From NCBI GenBank assembly GCA_946902875.1, contig OX336343.1, forward strand, positions 19,143,596 to 19,207,595: DNA of 64,000 nt. Direction: 5' to 3'. A program made the translations under genes and the position numbers. Positions within the stretch are counted from its first letter, which is position 1. Each line of letters begins with the position of its first letter. Source of the DNA: Nematopogon swammerdamellus (taxonomy: Eukaryota; Arthropoda; Insecta; Lepidoptera; Adelidae). The notes below the pieces were generated by a model. The model did not search any database. It had not been told where the DNA came from and saw nothing but the letters and a program-made list of their open reading frames with translations. Positions 42,550 to 53,439 of this stretch are shown here, piece by piece.

Positions 42550-42963
42550 GCGGCGGGTGGCCGAATGGTTTGGGCATCGGCTTCTCATGCGGGAGGTCCG
42601 AGGTTCGAATCCGGTCGGCGTGTACCAATGAGTTTTTTCTGACGAAAAAATTTACGTGCTTACCTACACCCGCTGCTTCACCGTTCGGAACCGGTGTAAA
42701 ACTGTAGGTCCCTTCCCTTGCCCCTTACTAGGTGGTAGGCTCAAATTGTAGCCGACTGGGTTGGTACCACCGTACTGGATGTAAGATGGCCGCAAGCAAC
42801 CTCGGTTGTGTTCTCCTCTAGTCCAGTATAGCCAGCAATCCAGGGAAGTCTCCGGTATGGCACCTACCTTCTCGGAGGTGATATTGGCTGGTTAGAGCAT
42901 GTGCTTTGGCCCCTCCGACTCAGCCACCCATACCCGATTACATAAAAAAAAAAAAAAAAAAAA
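42550..42963 (+). mobile_element. SINE-B, complete (tRNA-derived head)
   Basis: The head GCGGCGGGTGGCCGAATGG (A box TGGCCGAATGG) to GAGGTTCGAATCCGGTCGGC (B box GGTTCGAATCC) is tRNA-like. Then a linker, the core ACTGTAGGTCCCTTCCCTTG ... ACTAGGTGGTAGG ... GGGTTGGTACCACCG shared with SINE-A, body GGATGTAAGATGGCCGCAAG, tail GACTCAGCCACCCATACCCG ATTACAT and about 20 A. Likely RNA polymerase III-driven and mobilised by a LINE. Confidence 0.9.
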
Positions 42964-43218
42964 TGCGTAACTCGGTAAGGTATAAAATACAGTATTGCGC
43001 CAAAAATTCGGATCTGAAGCGTGAAGCCTGATACTGTATGAGGGAAACGCAAATAGGATATAAAATCAGGCTTCTCTACGGTCGGGCGAGCTTCAATGAC
43101 GAGTTTGTGAAAGAACAAAAAAAATAAACAACGATGCGTATAAATAATACAGTATACAATTGGGTTCTTGTTTTCTTGTGAGATTTTTTTTTATGATGCG
43201 AGGTTGTGGCTAGGTCGC

Positions 43219-43632
43219 ATTTTTTTTTTTTTTATGTAATCCGGTATGGTTCGCTGAGTCAGAGGGGCCAAAGCACATGCTCTGACTAGCCAATATCACC
43301 TTCGAGAAGGTAGGTGCCATACCGGAGACTTCCCTGGACTGCTGGCTATACTGGACTAGAGGAGAACACAACCGAGGCTGCTATGCGGCCATCTTACATC
43401 CAGTGCGGTGGTACCAACCCAGTCGGCAAAATTTGAGCCTACCACCTAGTAAGGGGCAAGGGAAGGGACCTACAGTTTTACACCGGTTCCGAACGGTGAA
43501 GCAGCAGGTGTAGGTATGCACGTAAATTTTTTCGTCAGAAAAAACTCATTGGTACACGCCGACCGGATTCGAACCTCGGACCTCCCGCATGAGAAGCCGA
43601 TGCCCAAACTACTCGGCCACCCGCCGCCGCCT
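43219..43632 (-). mobile_element. SINE-B, complete, opposite strand
   Basis: Minus-strand copy with A box, B box (GGTTCGAATCC), core, body and poly(A) (43221-43233). Together with 42550-42963 it forms a tail-to-tail pair 255 bp apart. It abuts a K element at its head. Confidence 0.9.
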
Positions 43633-43640
43633 ATTGATTT

Positions 43641-43946
43641 TTAGGTTTCCGTACCCCGTACGGAAGCCTATTACTAAGTCTACGCCGCCGCCGCCGCGCC
43701 GCGCCGTCTGTCTGACTGTCCGTCGTCCTACTGCTGTATCTTTGGAACAGTAATAACTAAGCCGGTTGACATTTTCACAGAATAGTGATATTTGTTATGG
43801 CGAATATAACAACAAATTAATAATAATAAATTGAAAATTAAAAAAATTCAGTTTGTCCCCAACAAGGAATGTATATTTTCAACGTTTTATTTTTGTGGTG
43901 CGGAAACCTCGGTGCGCCAGCCCGACTCGCACTTGACCACTTTTTT
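43641..43946 (+). mobile_element. K-family repeat
   Basis: TAGGTTTCCGTACCCCGTAC GGAAGCC, a CCG microsatellite, ATCTTTGGAACAGTAATAAC, and end GTGGTGCGGAAACCTCGGTG ... CTCGCACTTGACC. Confidence 0.8.
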
Positions 43947-44628
43947 AAACCACTACTCGACTACGGCGAAGCTAAAAGGAGCGTTATGATTTTGGCAGTG
44001 TATGTATGCATGTATTTGTGTATGTATGTGTGATCGTTAAAAAATTAAATTAAAATATTATAAAACCCGACTAAGAAAGACGAAGGGAAAATTTATGTTA
44101 AAGAGAAGTAGAAAATTCTCTAGTCAAGCTTGTAGAAGGATTCGAAAAGACAGAGATTCCTACTACTTTTAAGTGCCACCACTTCATCCATTCGTGAGTA
44201 AGTAACGCTTGCTCATAGTTCATCCGGTGGTTCTGAATGCCATGTCGGCTCTACAGGTGCCATTTTATACCTCTCTATAAAGACCCATGGATATACTAAA
44301 AATAAATTAAAGCGTAAAATAATAATTAAAATTTTCTGTTTCAAATACTTGTAAAACCACCTCTAACAAAGGGTAGGTCATCTTGTTACTTGCTACACTA
44401 CAAAAGTAATTATTTGGACGAAATGGCCAGTGTGCAATAAAACGTGGACCCAACTTCACGGATCACAACGCAGCTCCTGTCGTCTTCCTTCCCCTCCGCG
44501 TCCCCTCCTCGTTCTCTTACAATATTGTACCTTCACTCACTGAACAACTGAAGAAGTAGCTAGCTTGTGATAGTATGTACGTGAAGAGTTTGAAAAATAA
44601 TTAATTTTAAATAAATTTATTTATTTTT
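43947..44628. other. Mostly unannotated; LINE-J tail trace
   Basis: 44210-44290 (GAATGCCATGTCGGCTCTAC AGGTGCC ... TACCTCTC) resembles the LINE-J tail on the minus strand. The rest is unassigned. Confidence 0.4.
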
Positions 44629-44946
44629 AGGTTTCCGTATCCCGTACGGAAGCCTATATTACTAAGCCTCCGTCGTCCGTCCGTCCGTCTGTCCGAGGGC
44701 TGTATCTCTTGAACCGTAATAGGTAGCCCGTTGAAAAGAAAAATAAGAAAATGTTAAAAATTAAGGGGGGCTCCCATACAACACACGTCCGAAAAATCTA
44801 TTAGTTGAATTATCGATTATTGAATAATAGATGGCGCCATAGGCTTTTATACATTGCATTGTTGAAAGACAAAACATAGGCGGATAATAGCGGATATATA
44901 CGGAATCCTCCGTGCGCGAGTAAAACTTGCACTTAACAAATTTTTA
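44629..44946 (+). mobile_element. K-family repeat, degenerate 3' end
   Basis: AGGTTTCCGTATCCCGTACG GAAGCC, GAGGGCTGTATCTCTTGAAC, GGGGGGCTCCCATACA and CCGTGCGCGAGTAAAACTTG CAC. Confidence 0.75.
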
Positions 44947-45410
44947 TAATGATTCTCTATCATTTATTTTAGGGTATGAAATAATTCATGTAATTCGGCG
45001 ACATATCGGAATCTCTAGGTACTATTGCGAATAGGCTGTCCTTCTGTCCCCCTTTTTGTTAATCTCTAACGCGAGATCAAGACCACTTCAAAAGTTGCCG
45101 TAATGGGGTTGCTATATCGAATAGAATCAACATTTTGTTTGAAGCCGCAGGAGGATTTTGTCTGCAAATGTATTCATTGTGTGCCACTGGGTTTTTTTAG
45201 CCGACTTCGGAGGAGCCGAAAGGAAGGGTTATTAGTTTATTATTTATGTATTAAATCTTTATTCATTCTATGTTTTGTGACCAATCAAACAGAAACATTC
45301 AACACATTTCCCGGTGCTTCTCATTTATCATTCCGAACTAATAAAGCGAAAAATATGTAACGTTACGCCCACAGAAAAGTTACGCCCTTTTATTCGGTTA
45401 TGCGGTTAAG
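44947..45410. other. No recognisable feature
   Basis: One 85-codon plus-strand frame (45103-45357) without a recognised domain. Confidence 0.35.
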
Positions 45411-45789
45411 CACTTCCCTTGCCCCTTACTAGGTGGTAGGCTCAATTTGTAGCCGACTGGGTTGATACCACCGTACTGGATGTAAGATGGCCGCATAGCA
45501 GCCTCGGCTGTGTTCTCCTCTAGCCCAGTATAACCAGCAATCCAGTGGCCATATTCTCTAACGACCTAACGTCATCGTCGGTGACGCTGACTAGTTATGC
45601 CTCTGTCTAATTATATGAACTAGACAGAGACATAACTAGTCAGCGTCACCGACGTTGACGGTAGGAAGTTAGAGAATACGGCCACAGGGAAGTATCCGGT
45701 ATGGCACCTACCTTCTCGGAGGCGATATTGGCTGGTCGGAGCATGCGCTTTGTCTCCTCTGACTCAGCCACCCATATCGGATTACATAA
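45411..45789 (+). mobile_element. SINE-B, 5'-truncated, carrying a MITE
   Basis: Core from CTTCCCTTGCCCCTTACTAG, body AGATGGCCGCATAGCAGCCT to CAGCAATCCAG (45545). After the MITE it resumes GGGAAGTATCCGGTATGGC to CATATCGGATTACATAAAAA. Confidence 0.85.
45546..45684. mobile_element. Palindromic MITE, 139 bp, CAG duplication
   Basis: TGGCCATATTCTCTAACG ... GTTAGAGAATACGGCCA; the arms meet around CTCTGTCTAATTATATGAAC. CAG is repeated at 45543-45545 and 45685-45687, and the SINE-B consensus is restored by removing the element. Confidence 0.82.
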
Positions 45790-46069
45790 AAAAAAGCCAA
45801 CCAATATGTCGCACCCGTCGAGATTCTATGTTCGCATCGTCCTGGCCAGGCATTCTCTAACGTCCTACCGTCAACGTCGGTGACGCTGACTAGTTATGTC
45901 TCTGTCTAATTATATGAACTAGACAGAGACATAACTAGTCAGCGTCACCGACGTTGACGGCAGGACGTTGACGGCAGGACGTTAGAGAATGCCTGGCCAG
46001 GAACATAGAATCTCGACGGGTGCGACATATTGGTTGGTTTTTTTTTTATGTAATCCGATATGGGTGGCT
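45766..46069. repeat. 304-bp palindrome: inverted SINE-B tails around a second MITE copy
   Basis: Both arms contain AGCCACCCATATCGGATTAC AT(A)n, CCAACCAATATGTCGCACCC, GTCGAGATTCTATGTTC, CCTGGCCAGGCATTCTCTAA and GGTGACGCTGACTAGTTATG. The left arm has an extra GCATCGT; the right arm carries a second GACGTTGACGGCAG. The centre is the 45546-type MITE. The SINE tail is thus present in both orientations. Confidence 0.9.
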
Positions 46070-46393
46070 TTTACGTGGGATTTTCATTGACTTGATTGTA
46101 TTTATTTAGGCACATCTATGGATGATTGATTACAGTACAGCATATTATTCCGCGAAGCGAAGCCACCGGTAAAAGCTATGTTTACAAAATGAACTCACGT
46201 GTGAAGTTAGTTGCGAGTTTGAACCGAGCCAGTACGACAACCCGGAGTGTCAGCTAAACATGCGTGGAAATAAATACCTAGAAAAGCCATCAATTTAACG
46301 AGTAGGTGGAATCAAAGTGCTGATGTTTTACTGTGTTGTTTTGTGCAAAACTCACATATTATACTACTCAGTATCTAATACTGAACAACTTTA
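46070..46393. other. Unannotated; Helitron-like 3' end trace
   Basis: CGCGAAGCGAAGCCACCGGT AAAAGCTA (about 46151-46178) resembles the GC-rich 3' end of HEL-D. Confidence 0.4.
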
Positions 46394-47637
46394 AGAAACA
46401 AAAGCTCACCAGTATCAGATATCTTTGAGTTTGGCACTAGCTTACATAATCATTTTGTTAAATAGTTGCTTACTCGAGTATTATATATATTATATATATT
46501 GCATTTATTATATATATTGCATTGATTGCATGTTGACCAAATGTTGGTAACTATTTAAAATGCATGCAATGTACGACTTTTTTTATGGAAACTGACACGG
46601 TTGGCTACATCACCTACAACATCCGTGATGTCAGCCCATAACACCGGGTGAACTAGGTGCCATGTCAGTGCTTCCCTTAATTTCGCGCCGGCTACACTGA
46701 AATGGACGGAAAACACGAACTATTTACATAGCCGTTGTTACGACGATGTTGTTTCTGGATATTTATTTCAGTTCAGACCGGTGTTTGTTCGGCAAATTTG
46801 ACAGCTGTCACATCACGGATGTTGTAGGGATGTAGCCAACCGTGGCAGCTTCTATAAAAAAAACCTTTTGTTAGAGTTACAGCTTTTTTGTTTTGAGAGA
46901 CAAAACATTTTCACTTTATCCATACATTTTTGGATTAGGTGTTTAGTGGCATTTAAAAATATGTATGGAGAAAGGGAAAATGTTTTGTCTCAAAACCAAA
47001 AGCTGCAGAACCAAAGCTCACCAGCATCAGACAGATATCTTTGAGTTTGGCACTAGGTTAAAGAACAACCTTGTTAAATAGTTGCTTACTCGAGTATTGC
47101 GTGCTAACCAAATGTTGGTAACCATTTAAAATGCATGCAATGTACGTACGACAATGTTGTTTCTGAATATTTATTTCAGTTTAGACCGGTGTTTGCGCGG
47201 CAAATTTGACAGCTGTCACATCACATCACGGATGTTGTAGGTGATGTAGCCAACCGTGGCAGCTTCCATAAAAAAAAACTTTTGTTAGAGTTACAGCTTT
47301 TTTGTTTTGAGTGACAAAACATTTTCACTTTATTCATACATTTTTGGAGTAGGTGTTTAGTGGCATTTAAAAATATGTATGGAGAAAGGGAAAATGTTTT
47401 TTCTCAAAACCAAAAGCTGTAGAACAAAAGCTCACCAGTATCAGATATCTTTGAGTTTGGCACTAGGTTAAAGAACAACCTTGTTAAATAGTTGCTTACT
47501 CGAGTATTGCATGCTGAGCAAATGTTGGTAACTATTTAAAATGCATGCAATGCACGCCAATGATGTTTCTAGATATTTATTTCAGTTTAGACCGGTGTTT
47601 GCGCGGCAAATTTGACAGCTGTCACATCAAGATATAG
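46394..47637 (+). repeat. 408-bp tandem array (two full and two partial units)
   Basis: Equivalent points lie at 46739, 47147 and about 47553. Each unit holds GATATTTATTTCAGTTTAGA CCGGTGTTTG, GACAGCTGTCACATCA, a SINE-A tail end (ATGTAGCCAACCGTGGCAGC), an inverted repeat (TGTTTTGAG(A/T)GACAAAACAT ... ATGTTTTGTCTCAAAACC), ATCTTTGAGTTTGGCACTAG and CAAATGTTGGTAACTATTTA. A partial leading unit precedes it (46394-46577). Confidence 0.85.
46578..46738 (-). mobile_element. SINE-A 3' fragment inserted at an array junction
   Basis: TTTTTTTATGGAAACTGACA ... ACATAGCCGTTG, flanked by TACGAC on both sides (46572-46577 and 46739-46744). A 5'-truncated retroposition event. Confidence 0.85.
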
Positions 47638-49239
47638 CGTGCGTGCGATAAGGGAATGTCTTCATACAAGCTACCCACCCACCCGCCTGTCATAGTACAC
47701 AATTGAATGATGGGTGGGTTACCGCGGCTTCGACCAACTTGGAGTGTTTACTATACGTTTGCTGGAACTGTCAGTGTTGTAAAAAAAGTATTTTTGAGGA
47801 AATGCGTGCAAGTTTAACTATGTTTTACAGGTGGATTTCAATTCTATTGAAGATGGCGCCTTAAAGTATTGATATAGTGTTTGCATTTTGATTGAAACTA
47901 CATACCAAATGTTAATTAGCAATGATATTTGACTTGTTAGTAATACATAGTGTTTGTGCAGGGCTTAAATCAATCGCGCCAATTAAACAGAAAGTTTGTA
48001 AAGCTAACATTTGGGTAAGTAAATATTACAAATTGAGCCAATCATTTAATGTGGGATTAGTTTTTAAAGTCTACATAGCAATGTAAATTACTATATCTTC
48101 ACGTGAGTGAGATGGAAGGCAATCAGTAGTTCTACGCAAATTACAGTAACCCGTCAAAGTGAGGTAGAGAAATTTAACTTTGTTTGCAACATCAGAAAAG
48201 CGCGGGTTTCCCAATAATCCCTCCCCCGCGCGCGGACAACACATTCATTCAAATATAGAACGCAGCACCACCACTGCCGATATAAATCACATGGGAACAG
48301 GAGCCGCCATTTTGATGAACGGGTTTAGCAAAATGGCGGAGGAATCCGCGCTCTCAACACTGTTACCGTGGCGGCGATAAATTTCAAATAATTAACACGA
48401 AGCCGGTCACATCTGGCGCCGCATCGTCTGAATATTCGATAAGAGATAGGTCTTATAGTTGCCTGTACCTATAATGTATAACCATCATATCAGAGGCGGC
48501 TCTAGCCTAGGAATAAAGAAACATTGTCAAATTTTGAGAAAATATTTTCATCTTCTCCTTATCAATTACTTATAATCTTGGACGAAAGTACAAATATTTA
48601 CAAGTAGGCAGATGAACTCAATGACCTGGATAAGTTGATAGAGTATTTTAGACCGAGAGCACAGAAAGTAAACAAGATAACACCGAAGTCACAAATCTTG
48701 ATGTCATAATGATATCAATGATTGAGCGTCTACGGTTAGATGGAGCCAGTAAATTTGTTTCCTGTCATCTAAACAGGTTAGTTTGACATTACATCAATAG
48801 ACGTGAGCTTAGTTAGAGATACTCGTAAGTACTTCGATAGTGACAAAGGAAAGGAAAATGTTAATTTATCTAAGGACATCAATTACGACCAAAACAAAAG
48901 CTTATCAAAAAATTATTCTCCAAGTAAACCGCAGATACCCTCTTGTCGCCTAAACAAACAGAATCAGGAAGGGGCCGAGTTTTTTTTTTATAGAAATCTA
49001 AATGTAACTTGTTTACAATAGCTGCCGCTGCGCCCCGGCGCGGCCCCCGGCCCCTAGTAAAATCGTGTCCATTTCGGGAAGGTGTCTAATTAAAGCAAAC
49101 AGACTCAACGGCAAGAGTTGACAGTTGAACGGGCGGGAGAGTCTACGGGTGCCATCTTTCTTTCGGCTCTTTGTTTTGTTTCTATCGCGAAGGATAAAAT
49201 GGTGCAGGTTGAACAAACGATTGTGTTTTTTGAATTGTA
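47638..49239. other. Unannotated; GC-rich patches
   Basis: The patch at 48190-48420 has mirrored GCCGCCATTTTG and CAAAATGGCGG motifs (48302-48341), and 49020-49065 is C/G-rich. Either could be promoter-associated, but no exon is recognisable nearby. Confidence 0.35.
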
Positions 49240-49302
49240 TATTGTAGGTTGTTTTATGTTGTAGGTAGGTATAGGTTGTTTTATGTTGTAGGTAGGTATA
49301 AA
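49240..49302. repeat. Short tandem repeat
   Basis: Two copies of GGTTGTTTTATGTTGTAGGT AGGTATA. Confidence 0.75.
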
Positions 49303-49673
49303 TATGTCTATTTTAAAATAGCATTTTTGGATGCGCTTACTCACGCCTTTAATGCTGTTGCTAATGATGATTTTGGCTCATCGTGTTGAGGTTTTTGATG
49401 ATCATGGTGATGATTATGATGACGGATGACACATTCATTGCTTTGCTTTGACCTATCTGTCAGTGAAGATGATAGCATGAACCAATGGCGTGAATATGAA
49501 ATGTCTAAATACTTTTAGTCAACCATGGATATTAAATACTATTGGTTAAATTTGGCTTACCGTGGTTGGTAATCGCAGTCATTTCGCGGCGCATTTACCT
49601 ATTTAGGCCGGCGTTTTGGACCAGCGCTCGCCAAATTTAACCAATAATATCATACATACATACATACATATCA

Positions 49674-49960
49674 CACACGCTAAATCCCGACAATCGGGGT
49701 AAGCAGAGTAATCGGTGTTGTGCTGCAAGAACTCTTGTCAATTACAGCACAACACCGACCACCACGTTTCGCAAAGTATTCGAACAAGATTAAATCGATC
49801 AAGCAGCAAGTATGGCACCAAGACCCACCTGCTGCATGACTCGGTGGAAGTACCGTGCCAAGGTGAGAGGTGGCGAGCCTGTCGCCCTTTAGCACGGCAT
49901 CTTGTCCTTATCGCTTAGTCGCCTTTTACGACATGCATGGGGAGAGATGCAGTGGGGATA
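49674..49960 (-). mobile_element. SINE-C with TATG-type tail
   Basis: Minus strand: CATCTCTCCCCATGCATGTC GTAAAAGGCGACTAAGCGAT AAGGACAAGATGCCGTGC ... GGTCGGTGTTGTGCTGTAAT ... AGCACAACACCGATTACTCT GC ... CCCGATTGTCGGGATTTAGC, followed by the tetranucleotide microsatellite at 49652-49667. Confidence 0.82.
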
Positions 49961-50443
49961 TTATCAAACTGCACTTATTATAAACAATAGTTTGTCACGA
50001 TAGTAGGTACCTTGAAAATAGTAGAACAGATTAATGGAATAACGTATTAGTGAAATGTAAATGGCTATCCTCTGGCATTTAATAGAAATTCTTTCTATAT
50101 CTTAAAATCAGTCGCAATTAGAGGAAGTGAATTTGAACGCAATCGAATTCTCCTCCAAGTTAATGACTGCACTTCCTGCGCTATTTATATTTATAAACGT
50201 AGCAATAAATAGAGTAGAGGCGGTGCGCGTGCGCCGACTCACTTCGTTCGTTATGCTCAAGGAATTAAACTTTAAAGAAGGGGCATCGCTGAGTGTCTGC
50301 CTCAGATCAGGAAATCTGATTTGTCTCCAGGAAATCAAATCCTGATCTGAGGTGTCTGCATTGCTGTAACTTTGCGGTAAGAATATTGGCGGCAAAGCGT
50401 TGCAAGCTCTCGTACAGACAGAGCGCTCTTGACGACCCGTTTA
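49961..50443. other. Unannotated; one hairpin
   Basis: 50301-50352 forms an imperfect inverted repeat (CCTCAGATCAGGAAATCTGA and TCAAATCCTGATCTGAGG). Confidence 0.4.
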
Positions 50444-50683
50444 TCCTAATAAATAAGCGAAGTTTCTACGGGCGACTGTCCGTGTAACGTACGTCAATAT
50501 ATGAATATCTATATAACTCGAGAACCACTTTATCAATTTACATACAGTCACTTCTCTATTCACTGTTACATTCTGTCACTTCTCAAGGTGGTTTAGGTTA
50601 TAAATAAATCATAATGCTATGTCATCGGCGGACTGAGCTGAGAGCAAAAAGTCACGCGAAGCGAAGCCGCGGGTAAATCCTAG
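50444..50683 (+). mobile_element. HEL-D Helitron-like element, complete
   Basis: A|TCCTAATAAATAAGCGAAG ... AACTCGAGAACCACTTTATC ... ACGCGAAGCGAAGCCGCGGG TAAATCCTAG|T. Host A at 50443 and T at 50684 match Helitron insertion. No Rep/helicase coding. Confidence 0.82.
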
Positions 50684-50700
50684 TCGATTATATTTAGATA

Positions 50701-51243
50701 CTAGCTTATACCCGTGGCTTACTTTTTTGTTCACAGCTCAGGCCGCCGATGATGCAACGTCATTATCTATAAACCTAAAACCTAAGAGCCTAAAACCATA
50801 TTGAGAAGTGACAGAATGTAAACAGGGAAAACTTTATGTAAATCGATTTATTTATCTATTTATTTATTTATTTATTTATTTATATTAGAAAACATACAGC
50901 CACTCACAATATTGATACACTTTTTTTTATGCCTCAAGTATGGCCAATTACATGTTTCCCTGATTAGTTTTTTTATTTATGTTTACGTAGGTCATAAACT
51001 TAGGTGTCTAAAGGTGTGTGAGGTGTGATGTTTTGTGGTGTGTTGTTGTGCGGTGTGGTGCGTAGTGTGTGTGTGTGAGGGTGTGTGTGTGTGTCAGGGT
51101 GTGTGTGTATGTGTGTTTGTGTCTCTTTATGTATTTAATTTGTATTTTTTTTTTATATTTAAAGTGGTTAAAGTGGTTTTTGAGTTATTCATATATTGAC
51201 GTGCTTTGCACGGACATAAGTAAGTTCGCTCTATTTATTAGGA
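50701..51243 (-). mobile_element. HEL-D Helitron-like element with ~315-bp internal insertion
   Basis: Minus orientation with both ends (TCCTAATAAATAGAGCGAAC and ...CCACGGGTATAAGCTAG) and A/T flanks. The interior 50865-51180 is extra, with TTTA and GT-rich microsatellites (51010-51125). It lies 17 bp from the previous HEL-D and in opposite orientation. Confidence 0.75.
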
Positions 51244-52034
51244 TATTATAAGTTTCTGTTATGCAAATTGTGTGCATGCCGACCATATGTGTAACAAGTT
51301 AAAATGTATGCAATGTGCGACAATGCGGTTTCTCTGGAATCAATTTCTTTCGTTATGCCCAAATTAGAATAGGAACGTGCTGGAACAACTTGTTTGTAAT
51401 TAAAATGGTCCTGTTTTTATTATAGTTTATTTTATTAGATATCATTATGTTCTTACGGTCTCTCGACTTCCGTAGATTTTCTTTACAATAAACTGACATC
51501 CTGTTGTATTGTTTATTAGTAAGTTGGTCATTTTCATATTATTTTTGCATTTATTGATAACTTAGGCTATTATAGATTTCATTACAATACCCCATCTATT
51601 TATGTTAATTTTGACGTAGAATATGACTTGGCTTGAAATACGACTTACCGATCGTACCGCGTAACCTAAAACATTAACATATTGTCGTATCTAGCGGTTA
51701 TTAAACAAACATATCCCATCTCTCCTTCGTAATGAAACTTGTCACGTTCTTCGCTTACATGAAAACTTAAATTAATCAAGTCGAGACATAGAATATTCCA
51801 TTTATCCAGGATTGAGGATTTATGATTAGGGTCGGAGCTTTGATTTAACTAGCTAGTTATAGTTATTATATGTATTATGTATTCTTTATTTATTTTATTT
51901 TCCATTGTCAAACTCATGTCTTTTCCAACTACTTAAGTTTCTACTTACATTTCACTGTATTGATCGACTCTCAAACATCCAAGGGTTGACTGGAATAAAT
52001 CTATGTAAGGGATAAGTTCGCCTTTGCATCCTTA
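51244..52034. other. No recognisable feature
   Basis: AT-rich and unassigned. Confidence 0.4.
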
Positions 52035-52250
52035 CCTATAATAAAATCCAACGTCTGCTTTCTGTCTGAGTGTATGTCTATCTGTCCGCTTATAACTCGA
52101 GAACCACTGAACCGAATTTAATAAAAAAAAAATCTACGGATAGCTTGATTCTTCCCATCAACTATAGGCTACTTACTATCACGCTAAATGGCTTATGAGG
52201 TTAGCAGTGAAGTGAAATATGAGAGCGGGCGGAGCCGCGGGCACGGCTAG
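52035..52250 (+). mobile_element. HEL-E Helitron-like element, complete
   Basis: A|CCTATAATAAAATCCAACG ... GAGCGGGCGGAGCCGCGGGC ACGGCTAG|T. Canonical CTAG 3' end with a GC hairpin. Confidence 0.8.
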
Positions 52251-52557
52251 TCTCATATATAAATTATAATATATCGTTCTTTAAAATGTTTAAATTAAGC
52301 AATACAGTATTTTCTATCTATCTTAATATCTTGTCTGTATTATAATAATGTTGTGTTACGGAAAATAATAAATTTCTTAGCGAATAATATATCCGGAGTA
52401 AACACACAAACGATATGTCAATGTTTCTTTGCATTAACCTTACCTATTACTTCATTACTTATGTTTATCTGCATAACACTTATTTCCACTAGTCGTCCAG
52501 TACATTGGCATTACGAATGGACTATTTCTTTAATGGACTGCGGCAGACCGAACGTTG
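52251..52557. other. No recognisable feature
   Basis: Nothing supported. Confidence 0.4.
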
Positions 52558-52626
52558 GGGGGCGTATGGGCTGACATCACGGATGTTGCAGGTGATGTAG
52601 CCAACCGTGTCAGTATCCATAAAAAA
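52558..52626 (+). mobile_element. SINE-A tail end
   Basis: GGGCTGACATCACGGATGTT GCAGGTGATGTAGCCAACCG TGTCAGTATCCATAAAAAA. Confidence 0.8.
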
Positions 52627-52790
52627 GTGGTCGTTTTGGGAAATGGTCAAACTGGGAAGTGGTCGTTTTGGGAAATGGACGATCAGGGAATGGTCATTAC
52701 GGGAAGTGGACGATCTGGGAATGGTCATTCTGGGATGTGGTCCTTTTGGGAAGTGGTCATTTTAGGAAGTGGTCAGTCTGGGACGAAACG
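52627..52790. repeat. Degenerate ~16-18-bp minisatellite
   Basis: About ten units of the type GGGAA(A/G)TGG(T/A)C(G/A)(T)TTTT start directly at the SINE poly(A). Confidence 0.8.
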
Positions 52791-52940
52791 GTCTCGAGAA
52801 GTGGAAGAATTGAAACGAATGGACGCGAACTATGTGTGTGTGTGTTTAGTCGGTAATTTGATTACAATTTTATTCGATGTTTTCTTGTAGCCTCGTGCTG
52901 ATTGTCAAAGTGAAATTACTGTGCATGTACTTCATTCTAA

Positions 52941-53211
52941 GTAGTCGATATTGGATACCGGGTGGCTAAGCTCAAGTGGCAATGGGCTGGGCACGTCAGC
53001 CGAAGAGACGACGACCGCTGGAGTAACCGTGGACAGGAAAACGGAGTGTGGGAAGACCACCCGCCAGGTGGGACGACGACATCAAGTACGTCGGCGGAAA
53101 GCAGTGGTTCCGTACCGCTGAAGGCCGGGAGGACTGGAGGAAAATTGGAGAGGCGTATGTCCAGCAGTGGACGCTTATACACGCTGACTGACTGACTGAC
53201 TGACTGACTTA
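52941..53211 (+). pseudogene. RTE-like LINE tail with TGAC microsatellite
   Basis: Encodes AKLKWQWAGHVSRRDDDRWS, then, frameshifted, WFRT-type and REDW residues, and GAGGCGTATGTCCAGCAGTG GACG, typical of RTE-like ORF2 ends. The 3' end is a TGAC repeat (53185-53211), the simple-repeat tail expected for RTE elements. Confidence 0.8.
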
Positions 53212-53367
53212 CTTCTTTATTCTATGTATTTTTTCCATGGCCACGAAAGTACTTAGGTTATCGAACTTGATTATTTCTTTGGAGATTATTTGTGAAGAAT
53301 ATAATAGAAAAACAAACACAAATTTATTTTTTCTTAACAGGAAATAAAGACATAAAGTTTGTTTGGG

Positions 53368-53427
53368 AGAGCCCTATGTCCAGCAGTGGACCGATACAGG
53401 CTGATGATGATGATGATGATGATGATA
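53368..53427 (+). mobile_element. RTE-like LINE 3' tip with GAT repeat
   Basis: GGGAGAGCCCTATGTCCAGC AGTGGACCGATACAGGC followed by (TGA)n. Confidence 0.8.
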
Positions 53428-53439
53428 AAATTTGTGAGT

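Noticed and set aside
42550..42620. Functional tRNA gene
   Set aside because: The tRNA-like head is the 5' end of a SINE with core, tail and poly(A), and a second copy exists at 43219-43632.
51001..51125. Coding frame of V/C repeats
   Set aside because: Translation of a GT-rich microsatellite inside a Helitron-like element.
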